Below are positions 25,224 to 38,100 of a DNA stretch of 64,000 bases, one piece after another. Source of the DNA: Labyrinthula sp. Ha. Lineage: Eukaryota > Sar > Bigyra > Labyrinthulida > Labyrinthulaceae. Location: NCBI GenBank assembly GCA_015227615.1, contig JAALGZ010000037.1, positions 248,001 to 312,000 on the forward strand. The letters are read 5' to 3'. Below the pieces are notes generated by a model. That model was given only the letters and a program-made list of their open reading frames with translations, searched no databases and was not told the origin of the DNA. The stretch's first letter is position 1. Each line of letters opens with the position of its first letter. A program made the position numbers and the translations under genes.

Positions 25224-26225
25224 CTATAACTTAGATTGTTGAACATCTACAACTCCTTTAAGTCTATTTAAAATATATTCCCAAGCATTCACAGGTTCAT
25301 ATTTTTCCGGATGTTCTTCATCAAACGTATTTGGTAAAGTACTTATAGTTGCATCACCTCTTGGTAGACAAAAAAATCCAATAGACCATCTTGTTTGAAC
25401 ATCATCTTTTACATTTGCAACAACTCTATGTGGAGTTGATACTAAAATATCATTACTCCATCTCATCAATAAATCAGCAACATTAATAACAACTGAATTT
25501 TTAATAAAAGGAACATTCAACCACTTTCCTTGACGAGTTTTTAGTTGTAATCCTGGACTTTCTTGAACTAAGAATGTCAAAACACCAAAATCTGTATGCT
25601 CTCCTGCACGAACGTAATATTCTTCTCCTTCCAGTAATACAGTATTGTGCTTTTGATGTTTTTTTATTGGTGGATAATTGATTAAACGAAGACTACAATC
25701 TCCACCAATACAAAACTTTTTTAAATAATCTTTTTCTATGTTTAGCTGTATTGAAATACAATTTAAAACATTATAAAAAAGATTCTCAAATTCTGTCCAA
25801 TAATTTGAAACAATTTTTCCAACTAGAGTCTAAGAAAAACAAATAAAATACAGTTTTTGTGATATGGTTGAAGTAAATTAATTGCCCTTTCTTTTCCTTG
25901 TAGTGTCCAAGCTTCTTTCCAACCTTGATAATCAGGATGAAGTTTTTCTGTTCCAAGTGTTGAATATCCAGTTCCCGTTTCTGGGTTTAACAAATTTGCT
26001 TCCTAGGATTAAATTCAAGTAATTTCTTACCTTAATATTTTTATCTAGTTGATGAACTTCTTTAGAAGCTATGAACATATCTTGTATTGTCTTTGTGGAT
26101 ACACCATGATCTACAAGTACAACAAATCCAGTTTCCGTAAAGGCCTTGAAGACTTTTTCAGCTACTTGACATTTTTCTTCTTTCGAACCAAAGTAGCTAT
26201 TGAAACTAATTATAGGAACTTCCAT
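25224..26225 (-). CDS. 2-oxoglutarate/Fe(II) oxygenase, IPNS-like (paralog B)
   Basis: Three exons, 26225-26031, 26002-25852 and 25822-25224, of 195, 151 and 599 nt: exactly the exon lengths of the copy at 7.9 kb, with intron positions and phases conserved. The introns are 28 and 29 nt. The protein is 314 aa with the same iron ligands (H191, D193, H247) and the 2-oxoglutarate Arg R260, here in the standard RxS form (R260-W-S262). The N-terminal half has clearly diverged from paralog A, while a core of about 336 bp is nearly identical, including silent sites. The two copies probably act on related small molecules. It lies on the opposite strand from paralog A, 17 kb away, with no other duplicated neighbour. 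Upstream DNA (26320-26410) is rich in GATA/ATCGATA words of unknown meaning. Confidence 0.93.
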
Positions 26226-29200
26226 TTTTATCTTTTTGTGCTGTACTTGGTGAACAGTATTTTTATATTTCTCCTACGGGAAAATAATGAAAAATTTGAC
26301 GCATGTTTTTTATGAGACCCAATATCAATCAGTCCTCAATGATAGTATCGATAATTATTTGATACCGATTATTCATTTCGATAAAATGATAGATTGATAC
26401 ATTCATGATAAAGTCTATCAAGATATGCTCTATTAGTGTCTATGTTCTTATAGAAGTTGTGCTGTTATTATGTTGTTATAATAAGAGGATAGTTGTTCAA
26501 CCTTTTAGAAGTTTCTTTTAATCAATGTTGGGGGAAGTCACTAAGATATATTTTAAGGTTTTCTTCGCAAGGCTTCTTAGTGAAAACAATTATGTATAGA
26601 AAATTTAACATTAGATATCCCCTGATGCTGAAAAACCAATTGCATCCATATTTAGGGTTATTTATTATTGCGGATTAGTTGAAAACCATATACAGAAAGC
26701 TATGATTTACCTTGAACAAACATTCCAAGTTCCTGAACCTTTAGTAAGCTAAGAGGAATATACATGTCATTCCCATTCTTGCTTTCAAGAGCCAATATAT
26801 GATACAAACCTATATATATAAATATTGTAGTTTTTATAGATATCCAATTTAAAGATGGTTTTAATTCTGTTGGGTTAGAGAATATCTTTGTACGCGCTTG
26901 AAATGGTGGTACGTATTAGCCTTCATTTATTTCTTTGAGCTTTCATCAACTTCCTCCTTTTGTCATTAAAGCTTGTTAAAATCTAAATTTCTGTACTATC
27001 TAATGTTTTTGCGCCTTCTAATTCACACTTGTTGATTCAGTACAAAAACACTTTCAAACACGTTGGCGTTGCACAGGCTGTGTATCATGTACCTGGGGTT
27101 ACTTAATTGAGTTGAGATTGTTGTGAATCATCAAATTATTCAATGAATGAGATTATCATTCGACTTTGGAGTAATATATTTATTTATTAGTTATGCATAA
27201 TATATTTCTAGGGAAACTATACTAATCCAACACTTTGTTGCTACTAACGTTGGAACTTTGAAATTTAAAGGAGCTCCTTTAGTTTCTATATGAGAGTTTT
27301 GTGCTATTAAGGAATCGGTCTATACCCTTTTAGACGCTTCTTTAAATTTTTTGCATGCGTTTATGTAGCCTTGATACCAGAAATATATAGTTTATTAATA
27401 TTTGAATATGATTATCACAGCATTAACTATGTCATGAAGGCTATAATTGCTTGAGTTAGTATTTAGGAGGTATTATAATTGGCAATATCGCTTTTTGAAA
27501 TAAGTTAAAGCTCTGTAATAATGTTGTGTCTTTGTACTTTAGCTATAGAAAATGGGTTAAATATGATATTTCATTACTATGTCACTATTGGGGATCATAG
27601 ATTATACAAGCTCCTATGTCAATGGGAATAGAGATGATGAAATCTTTTGACAGTTCATTAAGGGGTGATATTGGAACGAAATGTTACACATGATGATAAA
27701 ACAAATAAACTATAAACGTTTACTAAAGAAATATCTAATAAGTATAAATAGAGGAATTAGTCGGTGAAATTTATAAACCGTTAAACTAAACATAGTTCTA
27801 TTTATTCTGTTATTCTCGTTATCCATGTTAAAACTTGCAGTTGTTTTCATCTTAAAAAACCTTAAACTCAATTACAATGATTCTTATTCTAAACCTCCCC
27901 TTTTATTATTATGGCTGTTGCCATTGTTTATCTCATTATTCTACTCTAATGTAGCAATATTATAAAAGAAAGGTGTAGAAATACTTTGATTCTTCCGCTG
28001 TGTCCAGATAATCTATTTACAATTCAGAGAGAAATGCGCTGTTATTTCTTGCTCAAAAAAATATATCGCAATGAAAAATTGTTTCTGACTAACCCATTTT
28101 GCTTAGCAGGAATAATTTACGGGTTATATAGTATTTCAAAAAATCCTAGTGGATCAACTTACATTTACATAGTTGAACTAACTCTTGGTACCCAGAATAG
28201 TTTTTTGAAAGCAACAGGATTATTAAGGCACTGGTTATCCGTAACTTTAATATGTTATTTCAGTTATTGCGAGTTAAGTTTTGACGTGGTTATGCTATAT
28301 AGTCACGGAAAGTTATAAAGCCACACATTTTAGATATTATCAGCACCTTGTTGGTACATAATTTAGCATAAAAGATAAGGTATAATATGTTAAAACTCTT
28401 ATTGCACAGCTAGAACCAATATGGATTCAGACAAATATCACCAGATATACTCTGTTTGCGTTATGTAATAAAAAAATGATGAACCATCAAGATTCAAACC
28501 AATTGCTAATATACTCTACATATTGAGGCTTCTCGAATATTTACTTGTCACAAATCAACCTCTAAATTATGAATTTTAAAAATAACATAGTTTCATTTAT
28601 CAATTCATTGTAGCTAACAGAACACAAAGTTCGTTTACTCTTCTAACTGATTGATGTGTGTGATTGTCTTTTAAATACAGTTCAATTCTACGAAAATTAA
28701 CCAAAGAGCTTTCCCTATCCTTAAAAGAGTGTAACTATTTAATATATTAAAGCTTTAACTTTTGTATTTTTAAAATTAAACGAGAAAATGTACCTTAAGG
28801 TTATATAGGTTCCACACGTTGTCTACTATTAATGAAGCTTATTCAGTGTTGACTCAACATACACAATTCTTATTAGCATGATTTTCATAATTAATATCGA
28901 TGTAAATAAGAATTTATTACCCAAATAAAATTAAAATTGTTTATTTTTCACATGAATAGTGCAGATGGAAACGATATTCTTATTGTTGTTGCTTTTGTGA
29001 ATACATGAATGTGACATGTATTTGAGACGAGAGGCTTGTGAAAGAATATATTAAGAAGGTTTAAGATATATAATAATAATTATAGCTTTTAACTAAAAAT
29101 TAAGTGTTGTTGATACTAATGTTTTCTGTGAATCTACATATTGTTTGAATCTGATATTGCTAAACTTTTTGCATCTTTCTTTCTCATAAATTCTTATTTC

Positions 29201-32200
29201 ATCTTATAATAGTTAATATCCGTTCATTCCGTCTACATCAAAGACTTTCTGGTTGTTTATTTTGAAAAAAAAACAGAAAAGTTTTTATAGAAGTGCGATA
29301 CTTATTGAATGAAATCAATTCGTCAAAATTAATACTCCTTTGATCAGAAAATAAATATTTCAAACCTTCCGTTTGCAAGAACTTTGAGAAGAGGCTTGTT
29401 CTCGTTGAAGAAAGTAATGAAAATCTGGGTAATTCAGTTTTTATTTTTCATCAGAGTAAATTATAGTGATTTCTTTTTTTGTTGCAACTTTCTAGGATAA
29501 TAATCTAAGTAATTCTTGTAATAATGATATTTTATAACGATCAAGGGTAGAAATGGGATTCGAAATATATTCTCGGATTATTTTCTCAAAGGCCGTTCTA
29601 TTATGATCCTCGTCTCGTCTCGATATGTTTTTATGATTTCATTTACCGGGCTTTTTCGATTTCCCCGTTATTTTTGAACCGATTCCGTGCCCCTCCCTGA
29701 TTAGCCCATGGATCTTTGCTCTATGGTTGTTATTAACCGAATTCTCGCTGCTTCCGTTACTTAGCTTAGATTTCTCACTTAGGCTTTTCTCTCTGAATTA
29801 AATTTGGAGACTAACGCATCTCAAGCCATTGTATATAAAAATGATTGTATTCTGACTAAAAATTTATTTCACAAAGCTGAAATATACCATTCGAAATATT
29901 TTTGGATTTTTATAAATGGCCAAAAAGACATAATGTGGTTTTGTAATAAAATGGATTTAATACATGTAAGTTTTAAAACTCAAAAACCCAGCAATAATCT
30001 TGAATACCAATATTTATATCATTAACTGTGATTTTTATTACCAAGTACTTTACATTCTTATACCAAATTAAAAGTTAGGCTAGCTTAAACAATCTGATCT
30101 TAAATACTATAGTTGTTATTTTCACTTTGAATGAGCTATATTATGGCAAAACCTTGCATTCGAATAGTTTTCAAGTGTATGTTATTTTCAATTGGTATTA
30201 TTTTTTCTTTTGTAAGTTGTTCAAATTTTTATTGATATTCAAATCTTGGAGATTTACTTGTTTATCTATATATAACCACTTTTTTGAATATATATATTTG
30301 TGCACTAGAAAAGAATTTTCTATTCTATTATTTTTAGGTTAATCTGTAGTTTTTTGTAAATTATTAAAAAATTCTTAAAGTTATTTTTCTGCTAATTTTT
30401 CTAGATATCAAAAGTCGTTTCTGGACCTTTTTTAAAGATGTTACTAACAGTAGAAAAGAATATTGGATTTAAGAAATAATATTGAACACCAAATTAAACC
30501 AAACCATAGCTCTTTCCTTTTATAACAACCATAAAGCAACAAAAAAAAAGGTTACACCATCTCTGTTAACTTTCAATGTTAGTTCTTATGCCTTAGCTAA
30601 GCCTTGTAGTAAATAATAATTTTTATGGTTTTTGTTATTACGTGGAGTTGGAAACTCTAGTTAGACAAGTAATTGTCCGTATCGTCTATATGTGTATGAG
30701 GATACGTATATTAACTTAAACAAATTCAAAGAGTTTAAAAAGAGCTTTAAAATGATATAAGTAACGTTTTCTAACTCCCAGTAGTTGTTGAGATATTAAG
30801 GTTTTACGATTTGTTGTTTCCGGTGCTTATGTATTAGTAAAAATGTATTATGTAAAGTTGCACCAATTGTGCAGTAATGTAATATTGTATTATAACTATG
30901 TAAAGTGTAAACAGTCAGTATGGAGAGAGTCGCACACTCGACTGCTTAGTGTCTGACTACTCTATCAATGACTTTTTCAGAAATGCAGTATAACGGCCAT
31001 ATAATCAACAATACCTTTTCAGGCCTTGTATAAAGCTCAAAACATATTGAAAACTAAACTTAGAACTTGCTCACATAATAATTTATAGGATTAAAACAAT
31101 ATAAAGCAAAAAAAATACGATTACTCAAAATAACACATATAGTATTTGTTAGTTTTTGTCACGAAATCTTCCTCAAATACAATATTATCACCCACAATGT
31201 GTTGCACATTAAAAAAACCTTTCCAACCATGTGTTTTTTCAAGGTATTTGATAAGGATGAGTACCTTAAATCCTAAAAAAGGCTAGTTTTAGGGGTCTTT
31301 TTCACTAAGTTTACAGATCTCTAAAAAACATACATTTAAACGTAACATCATGAAGAACAACTCTATAGATGATCTGATTCTTCTCATACTCTAGAGATTT
31401 ATTATATCTGACTTCTCAAACGGTTTCTTAGTCTCTTTCTTCTCTATTAAACCGCAACTGAGCTAAACTTCACTCAAAAAAGTCAAATGTTGAAAATTGG
31501 CTCATCTGAAAATATGAAATCACGCAGTTTTGCTATGATCCCATAAATTTTTGTACTAGGCAGCCCCATACAGTTAAAAACACAACCTGCAGCCTTTAAT
31601 TCTATTTTTTAGGATATTTTTAAAGTTTTTTAAGAAAAGTCGATATTAGGCTAAAATGCTGTTTTTGACAACTTCAATCCGTGTAATACCTTAAGAAATA
31701 CATGTCCAGAGCCTTAAAAGACCTCACCGGTTGAAAGAACAGGTGAATTTAGATACAGAAGCAAGTATTTTTGATAATTGTAGCATTCTGCATAGACTGC
31801 CTAACAATGTATCGTATTTCCAAGAACTCAGAAATTCTGAAAAAGGATACCCTTAAATGTCAAATGTTCCTGAATGGGTGATACCAGGTACCGAAACACT
31901 CTGAAGAATGATATTACACTTTAATTACTGCTATCTTAAGATTTCTTTAATCTTGGTTAAAGTAAACCGCGAGAACCTCCCTATTTATATCAGCAATAGT
32001 TATTGGGCTTAATTTAGCATGACTCCAAACTAAAAGCTAAAATAGTCTAAACTGGACATCAAGTTCACCAAATACGAGAAAAATGAACTTGAGACTTGCT
32101 TAAAACTAGTTTATAGTAATTTGAAATTAAATAGATAAATTTTGTAGTCTTATTGCTTTTAACTACACAAATTTCTGTCATTTTAACATAAATTCCTGCA

Positions 32201-32851
32201 TGAAAATAAATGTTTCTTATCTTTTAAACGTGATATAATATTCAAAACCTGAAAGAATTTTGTAGATATAATACTATACAAGTTCAAAGAAAATATTACT
32301 TTTGGTTTTATGAAAAAACTCGTATTAGAGGCGTTTTTCTGATATACTTAATTTGAAACACTGGTATTCTTGTGTGCACAGCTTAAATAAGTTAATCTTG
32401 ATTCATTAAACGCTACTAGTATCATCTCCAAAGAATTACAATTTGGTTTTAAATGACATTATTCAGGTTTTTTTAACTCTTGGTAGATATTCAAACTATG
32501 CTGAATTCGAATATGACTAAATCAATTTGACTTCTTTTATTTTTGTAAGATTTAATTATGTTAGACTTTGATACAAAAAAACGTAGTTCATATTACTATA
32601 AAAAGCAAAGTATTCTTAACGGTGGCACTTATGCTATCTAACTCAGAGTCACACTTAAATGAAAATTCTTCTATTTTTGGTATCACTATGTTTTTATAAC
32701 TTACTTGAATTCAAAGAGATAACTATTTCCAAACAATCTACAAATAGGATTAACATTAGTAGTTTTTATGTATAGGGAAGATTTAACCCAAAAACTTTAG
32801 GCATACCTAATTAGGATAAATTTAAGTTGACCCTTTGAAACGAAAAGAAAT
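26226..32851. other. gene-free stretch
   Basis: No gene supported. A 110-codon frame at 27986-28318 (plus) has no motif. A short island with raised GC lies at about 29550-29800 and is listed separately. Confidence 0.65.
29550..29800. other. GC-raised island with CTCGT microsatellite
   Basis: This 250-bp block is visibly richer in C and G than the kilobases around it. It holds CTCGTCTCGTCTCG at 29609-29622 and several TTCTCG words like those before the fucosyltransferase-like gene. The minus strand has a 48-codon charged open stretch. It could be a promoter, a lost exon or a fragment of a decayed element. Confidence 0.3.
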
Positions 32852-33297
32852 ATGAGGAACAGACAAGGGTGGAAAATAACAACACCCACTGAGGTAGAAG
32901 AACTAGTTAGAAGTGAAAGTGTTCGCTAAGCTGCGCAGTAGTACTATTGATGAGTGTAGGCCAGAACCACGCAATGATCTAGTGAATTTATTCAATAAGA
33001 AAAATTGTAAGAAGAAAGTTGAAAACGCGTCAGAGGAGAAGTTGAAACTGTTTATGGAAATGTTTATTTGTGCTGAAAGTTGCGAAGACTTGTTCAAGTG
33101 ATACAGGTAAGAAAATGCACTTTCCAGGTTTAGCTTTCAGAACGCGTGAAGTAATATCGGTACAAGATAGCAGCAAGTCTTCTAAAAGTTTATTCATTCA
33201 CGGTGATCAATATCCTCATGGAAAAAGCAAGAAGACTGCTGAAAATTTTGTGAAAAATTTGGACCTTCAGATGTGGACATTAGGTTTCGAAGGTTAA
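32852..33297 (+). CDS. possible small gene, three short exons
   Basis: Base composition is less AT-rich and the reading is protein-like (Lys/Glu-rich, with FHFPGLAF-like and LFIHGDQYPHG segments). A model with exons 32852-32893, 32931-33078 and 33107-33297 keeps frame and gives 126 aa, with introns of 37 and 28 nt. The first intron is outside the 27-32 nt range of the firm introns, a 25-nt alternative exists, and neither is T-rich like the firm ones. It may therefore be a decayed gene. No family recognised. It lies 550 bp upstream of the fucosyltransferase-like gene on the same strand. Confidence 0.25.
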
Positions 33298-33660
33298 AAA
33301 TTTGAAAAAGTTGATTGCCGGTTCGCAAATTGGGTTATTCTTGCCAATGATGAAGCTTCTCTGTTGTTTTTTACTTCTAATTAAGCTTTAAACAATATAT
33401 CTTAAACTAGATCTTTCTTATGAACAATGCTGTCTCATTGATGCTTTATCTAAGCTTAACACTTCGGTATGCTCTTCATTTCACACTCTTCTGTACATGT
33501 AAGGTTTCAACTAACTAAAATTTAAGTGAAACAGGATAAAACACTTTCTTTTTTCTAACTCTAAAAGTTTCTCCTTGTTTTTGGCATTTCTAGACGTGCT
33601 TTTTAGAAGATTTTTCTTGCTTCTTCAAATTCTATTTTCTTGGGAAATTTCAAAACGAGA

Positions 33661-33796
33661 ATTCTCGGCTCAAAAAATATTTCTCGGGTCATTTCTTGAC
33701 TCTCGTCAGATACCTGGAAGTGCTCTTGACAATTTCTCGGTTCTCTGGACTTCTTGAAAAGAACACAATTTCTCGATTGTCAATTCCCATCTCGGG
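33661..33796. promoter_or_regulatory. cluster of TTCTCGG motifs
   Basis: Five copies of [A/T]TCTCG[G/A] occur in 136 bp, at 33661, 33681, 33734, 33770 and 33789, plus a partial one at 33701. They end about 55 bp before the ATG of the fucosyltransferase-like gene. Position and clustering suggest promoter elements; the factor is unknown. Confidence 0.45.
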
Positions 33797-33850
33797 CAAG
33801 AGTATTCATTGTTGCAGTAATACCACATTTTGTTTTACTTATTCCCAAAC

Positions 33851-35194
33851 ATGTATCTTCGAAATTTGTTGCTTTCGATTCTTTTCTTCTTTATCTTTTC
33901 TTCTGCATTGATGTTTTTTCTTCTGCCTTTGCAATCATCCTATCTTCCTTCTTCAATCAGTTTACCAGAAAATATTCCTCTAGAAACAGTTACAAACCAT
34001 CCTAATGTTCCTCCTCAAGAAGAAAAGTTCCTATATTTTGAGCCAGACGAAGGTGGTTGGAATAATTTGAGACTTGGCTTTGAAGCAAACTTAGCTACAG
34101 CATTTTCATTGAATAGAACATTAATTCTTCCTCCAAAAGCACGTGTTTATCTCTTAAACAAAGGTGGAAAAATTTATTCTTTTGATGACATTTTTAATAT
34201 AGAACGGTTAAGAAAATACATGAAAATAATAACCGTTGAAGAATTTTTGTTAACTTATAAAGAGAAAAATTTAACCAAACCAAACGGGAATTTGTTACAT
34301 AAAGCAAAAAAAGGAAGAGGAAGACTAGCAAGAAGTGAAGTAGGCAGTTATTTTGAAGGAATTTCGTTTGTTCCGCGTTGGAATCCGTCTGAACAGTTTC
34401 TAGAGCTTAAATCTTATAGAAATTTCTCACCGAAAGAAGAGAGAACTAATGAGAAAAGATATAGAAGTTATCTAAAAAGACATAGAAAAGGTATTGTTGT
34501 TGATGAGGAAATAAATAAACATAAAGTGATTTACTTTCCCCAGTGCAGAGGTGAGAACTGTCGCATGTTGATTCAGTTCTACTCCTTTATTTATTTTCAA
34601 GACAAAGAAAAAGATCGTGAATTGAAGAAACTGATAAGAGACAACTTATTCTATAATGACGTCATTATAGGGACAGCGAAGAAAATAGTTGATAAAATAC
34701 AGAAAGAAAGCACAAAGTTTATTTCTGCGCATATCCGACACAATGATTTTCAATATAAACATGCAAAATCAACTTCAATTGATGAAATTAAATCTATTAT
34801 TCTTGAAAACCTACCTTCTAATTTACGTGGAGGAAAAAAGATTTTATACATTGCTACAGATGAATCACACAAAAGCTTTTTTGATCCCTTGAAACAAAAT
34901 TTTAAACTCTACTTTCTAACAGATTTTCAAGATTATCTAAAAGATGTCGATCCTAATTTTTACGGCATGATTGAGCAAGTTGTCGCTAGTAAGGGAGATG
35001 TGTTTATTGGTAGCTGGTGGTCTACCTTTACAGCTTATATTGATCGAATGAGAGGGTACAATGGGCTCGAAGATGTTTCATTATTTTATCCTAAGACATA
35101 TGCTAACGAGATGAAAAAGTGGGCAACTCCTGTTGGATTAGGATGGTGGAGAGAGTGGCCTGTAGCATGGAGATATGAAAATGAACCTCTTTGA
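33851..35194 (+). CDS. GDP-fucose O-fucosyltransferase-like glycosyltransferase
   Basis: Single exon, 447 aa. Residues about 5-28 form one hydrophobic membrane anchor with a short cytosolic N-terminus, the type II layout of Golgi glycosyltransferases. The luminal part opens with E67-G-G-W-N-N and the segment FEANLATAFSLNRTLILPP, the nucleotide-sugar fold signature of the O-FucT superfamily. It continues with AHIRHNDF (H294, R296), the region that holds the GDP-fucose-binding Arg in family members, then YIATDE, and D383-VFIGSWWSTF near the end. Such enzymes add fucose to Ser/Thr of EGF or thrombospondin repeats, or to glycans; the acceptor here is not known. ATG at 33851 is chosen over a same-frame TTG seven codons earlier. 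No intron. EGF-type proteins at 40-44 kb would be possible acceptors, an inference only. Confidence 0.8.
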   Translation: MYLRNLLLSILFFFIFSSALMFFLLPLQSSYLPSSISLPENIPLETVTNHPNVPPQEEKFLYFEPDEGGWNNLRLGFEANLATAFSLNRTLILPPKARVYLLNKGGKIYSFDDIFNIERLRKYMKIITVEEFLLTYKEKNLTKPNGNLLHKAKKGRGRLARSEVGSYFEGISFVPRWNPSEQFLELKSYRNFSPKEERTNEKRYRSYLKRHRKGIVVDEEINKHKVIYFPQCRGENCRMLIQFYSFIYFQDKEKDRELKKLIRDNLFYNDVIIGTAKKIVDKIQKESTKFISAHIRHNDFQYKHAKSTSIDEIKSIILENLPSNLRGGKKILYIATDESHKSFFDPLKQNFKLYFLTDFQDYLKDVDPNFYGMIEQVVASKGDVFIGSWWSTFTAYIDRMRGYNGLEDVSLFYPKTYANEMKKWATPVGLGWWREWPVAWRYENEPL

Positions 35195-38100
35195 TAAGTT
35201 CTCCCTAATGAAACCTCTTGTGTCCAAATTACTGAAGATTACATTGCAGTGATATTTTCTTAGATTGACAGTGTTGAAAAGAGGTCGTATCTATTCGATC
35301 AAGAGTTGAACGACCTAGATTATAGAACAAACAGATTTTCTTCTATCCTATATCCAAGTGGCGGAAATTTTTGCTTCGCTCTAAAGCTATGTTTATTCTG
35401 GTAGACTTCATTATCTGACTGAATAAATCTTTTAATACTTCGAACTCGTGCTAATCTAGATAGATTTTACTTTGTAGTGCCTCGAATTTGATTATCAGAG
35501 TTCGTTTATTTCCACTTCTAAGAATTCAAAGGAGACGGGAAAGCTTAAATTAAACTGAGTCGGTCGAAACTCCTACGTATTCGTAGTTTGCATAGACTAG
35601 ATTCTTGCAAGCGCCGTATGTCGCTTTTTTTTCCTTATCCCTTAAGTTCTGAAAAGCACGAGATCACTTTAATAGTGATATAAATGACGGTTACCGCTGT
35701 TGTAGATCGAGTTGAATGTCAAGGACGGATTTACCCCATTGCTGGGGAAAAATTGTAGTTCTAAGATATCTAGTTTATTCCCAAGGTAGAAGCCTCATAA
35801 TAACGGTCAATTGGTTAACTACTCCAGTTATTGACGAATCTGTATAGTTTCTGTAAAGTGGTAGAAACCATGTCTATGGAAGCAAATATATAATTCGCTG
35901 ACTTATATGTTTCTAAATTTCTCCTTTAAGTAAACCGAGAGGAAAGTATTCTAAGTACTTGAGAAGGCCCTATAATATTGACAAAACTAAACTCAGGGTA
36001 TTGATTAATGAAAGGGTTACGTTTGAGAATATATCTTGAAGATTTCCCACAGTCAGGTTTCAGAAAGGCAGCTTAGGGATTCTTAGTTTTTGCTCCAGAC
36101 ATGTTCTCAGGAGTTTGGTCTGATCATCTGAACACGATTATTGTATTACCTAGTAATCTTGTCCTTAATGATTGTTATTTTTATCTTTGATGCTTAGTGA
36201 ATGTAAATAAAGGGAGGAATGTTATGACTAAAAGTATCCTTTTGGTTTTACTGAAGAAACTATCGATCTTTTAGAAATCAGTCTTTACAGCTAAATCAAA
36301 TAAAGTCTTACTGTAACGCTGTAGTATGATTTTATGTGAGAGAGCTCTAAGATTTATTCTTCTGGATAAGCAAGATAATGCTGGAGAACTAGGTAAACAA
36401 GATCTTGAATAATGGACAAATATAGCTAAGACCTACTGCAGGATATTTCTCTTTTGGTTTTTACCTGAACGTATGGGAATAAATAGAATATGAATATTTG
36501 TGTTCAGCTATGTATATATTGTTTATTTAAGGAAACTCTAATCAACAGAGAAGTACATAAACAAACATACAACTTCTTCTATAATTTCGTTGGAAAACAT
36601 AACTGACCTATAGTAGTGCTTAAATTAGGCAATCTCCTAGAAAGGCTCTAATTTGTATCGTGATTTTGGATTTGCTCTGGTAAATGGGCCCTGGCGAGAA
36701 AGAATCCAACAAAAACTATGTTATCAAACTGGACATTTTAAGCCGAATTAGAAAAGCTGCTATGATAAGCGCTTTGAAAGATGCAACAAGCCATTGCAAA
36801 AAATCAACAAAATGGTTCTAACGATATCCTCTATGAGAAAAAAACAAGAACAATATTTTTGTGTATTTCACTGTGCTCAGTTTCCTGCTTAAAGTCTAAC
36901 CATGGACTTTTTTACCTAAAGTGAAAAATTTTCTCATCAAGGATAATATTTTTGGAGGTTATATGATTACCATTATTCTTCAACTAATATTCTCGTATTC
37001 TGTAAAAAGCTCAAGAAAACCACAGTTACATAATTGAGCAGGAGTACTATTTGGCTATTCCTTCAGTATCTTGTAGACTCTTAGCATTCTTGTGGTATCT
37101 TTTTTATATTAATGAATTTTAGCGACAGATTTAACGAAAGCTTATTCTCTTAGTATAAAGAATAATCCAGTTTCACCGAAAGAGTGAGCTCTAAAGCCAA
37201 CGGATCTACAAAAAATACGGAGTCGCATCCATCATAATATATGTTTTTTCATGTTCTATTAGTTATTTCACAAACTTTTCGTATTTCTCCTTTTAAAAAG
37301 TGTTACAAGTAATACTCGCACAAGGTTCATCCAGAGCTTTTTCGCTGTTTCTGATTTGGTATCTTATGTGAAGTGTCTCATGTGTAAGTCTTGGCAGACT
37401 CTATTCTTTTTGAAACCGCGGGCAAATAAGCCATTAGGTTCCAAATCTTCTTCTGGTGCGATATCTATATTAGAATACAATAGTTCTTAAATTAAAAAAG
37501 GTTTTATATGATGTGAAAATTTTAGGAATCTATTGGTAACTGGAATATTTTTATGCTATATGTGTAGAAATTATGACAGTGTTCATATAAGAATTCAAGA
37601 TGATGGAAACATGGATATCTCTATCTAAGAAACTGTTTGTATTGATAGAGAGAGAAATCTATTTTCAACTATATGTGGTTCATGCTACTATAGCTAATTA
37701 CATGAAAATATCAAATAAGAAACAAAACTACCTGATCTTTAACTTTCTAAATTAAGAATTCAAGAATAACGCTATTAACAAACCAGCAAAATAAGACCAT
37801 TGAAAGTAAGTTCAAGAAATGAATATTTCGGACTTTAAAGAAAGAAAAAGACATTGTGAAATTCTTATTTTCCTATTTTTGTGGTGGAGATGCCTATGTT
37901 CACACTTAACCTTTTCCATAAACGTGCTTTGTTATTTTTTCAGAGGATACATAAAATAACATTAGACGCTAAGCTAACGAGAAAAAGAAATTCAGCAGGT
38001 GATGGTGTTTAGGGTTATCGTGGGGTTTTATAAAATATACAATTGAGTGACTAGGGTTGACCTTTTAACAGAAAACCTAATGATAGGAGTTTCATGTAGA

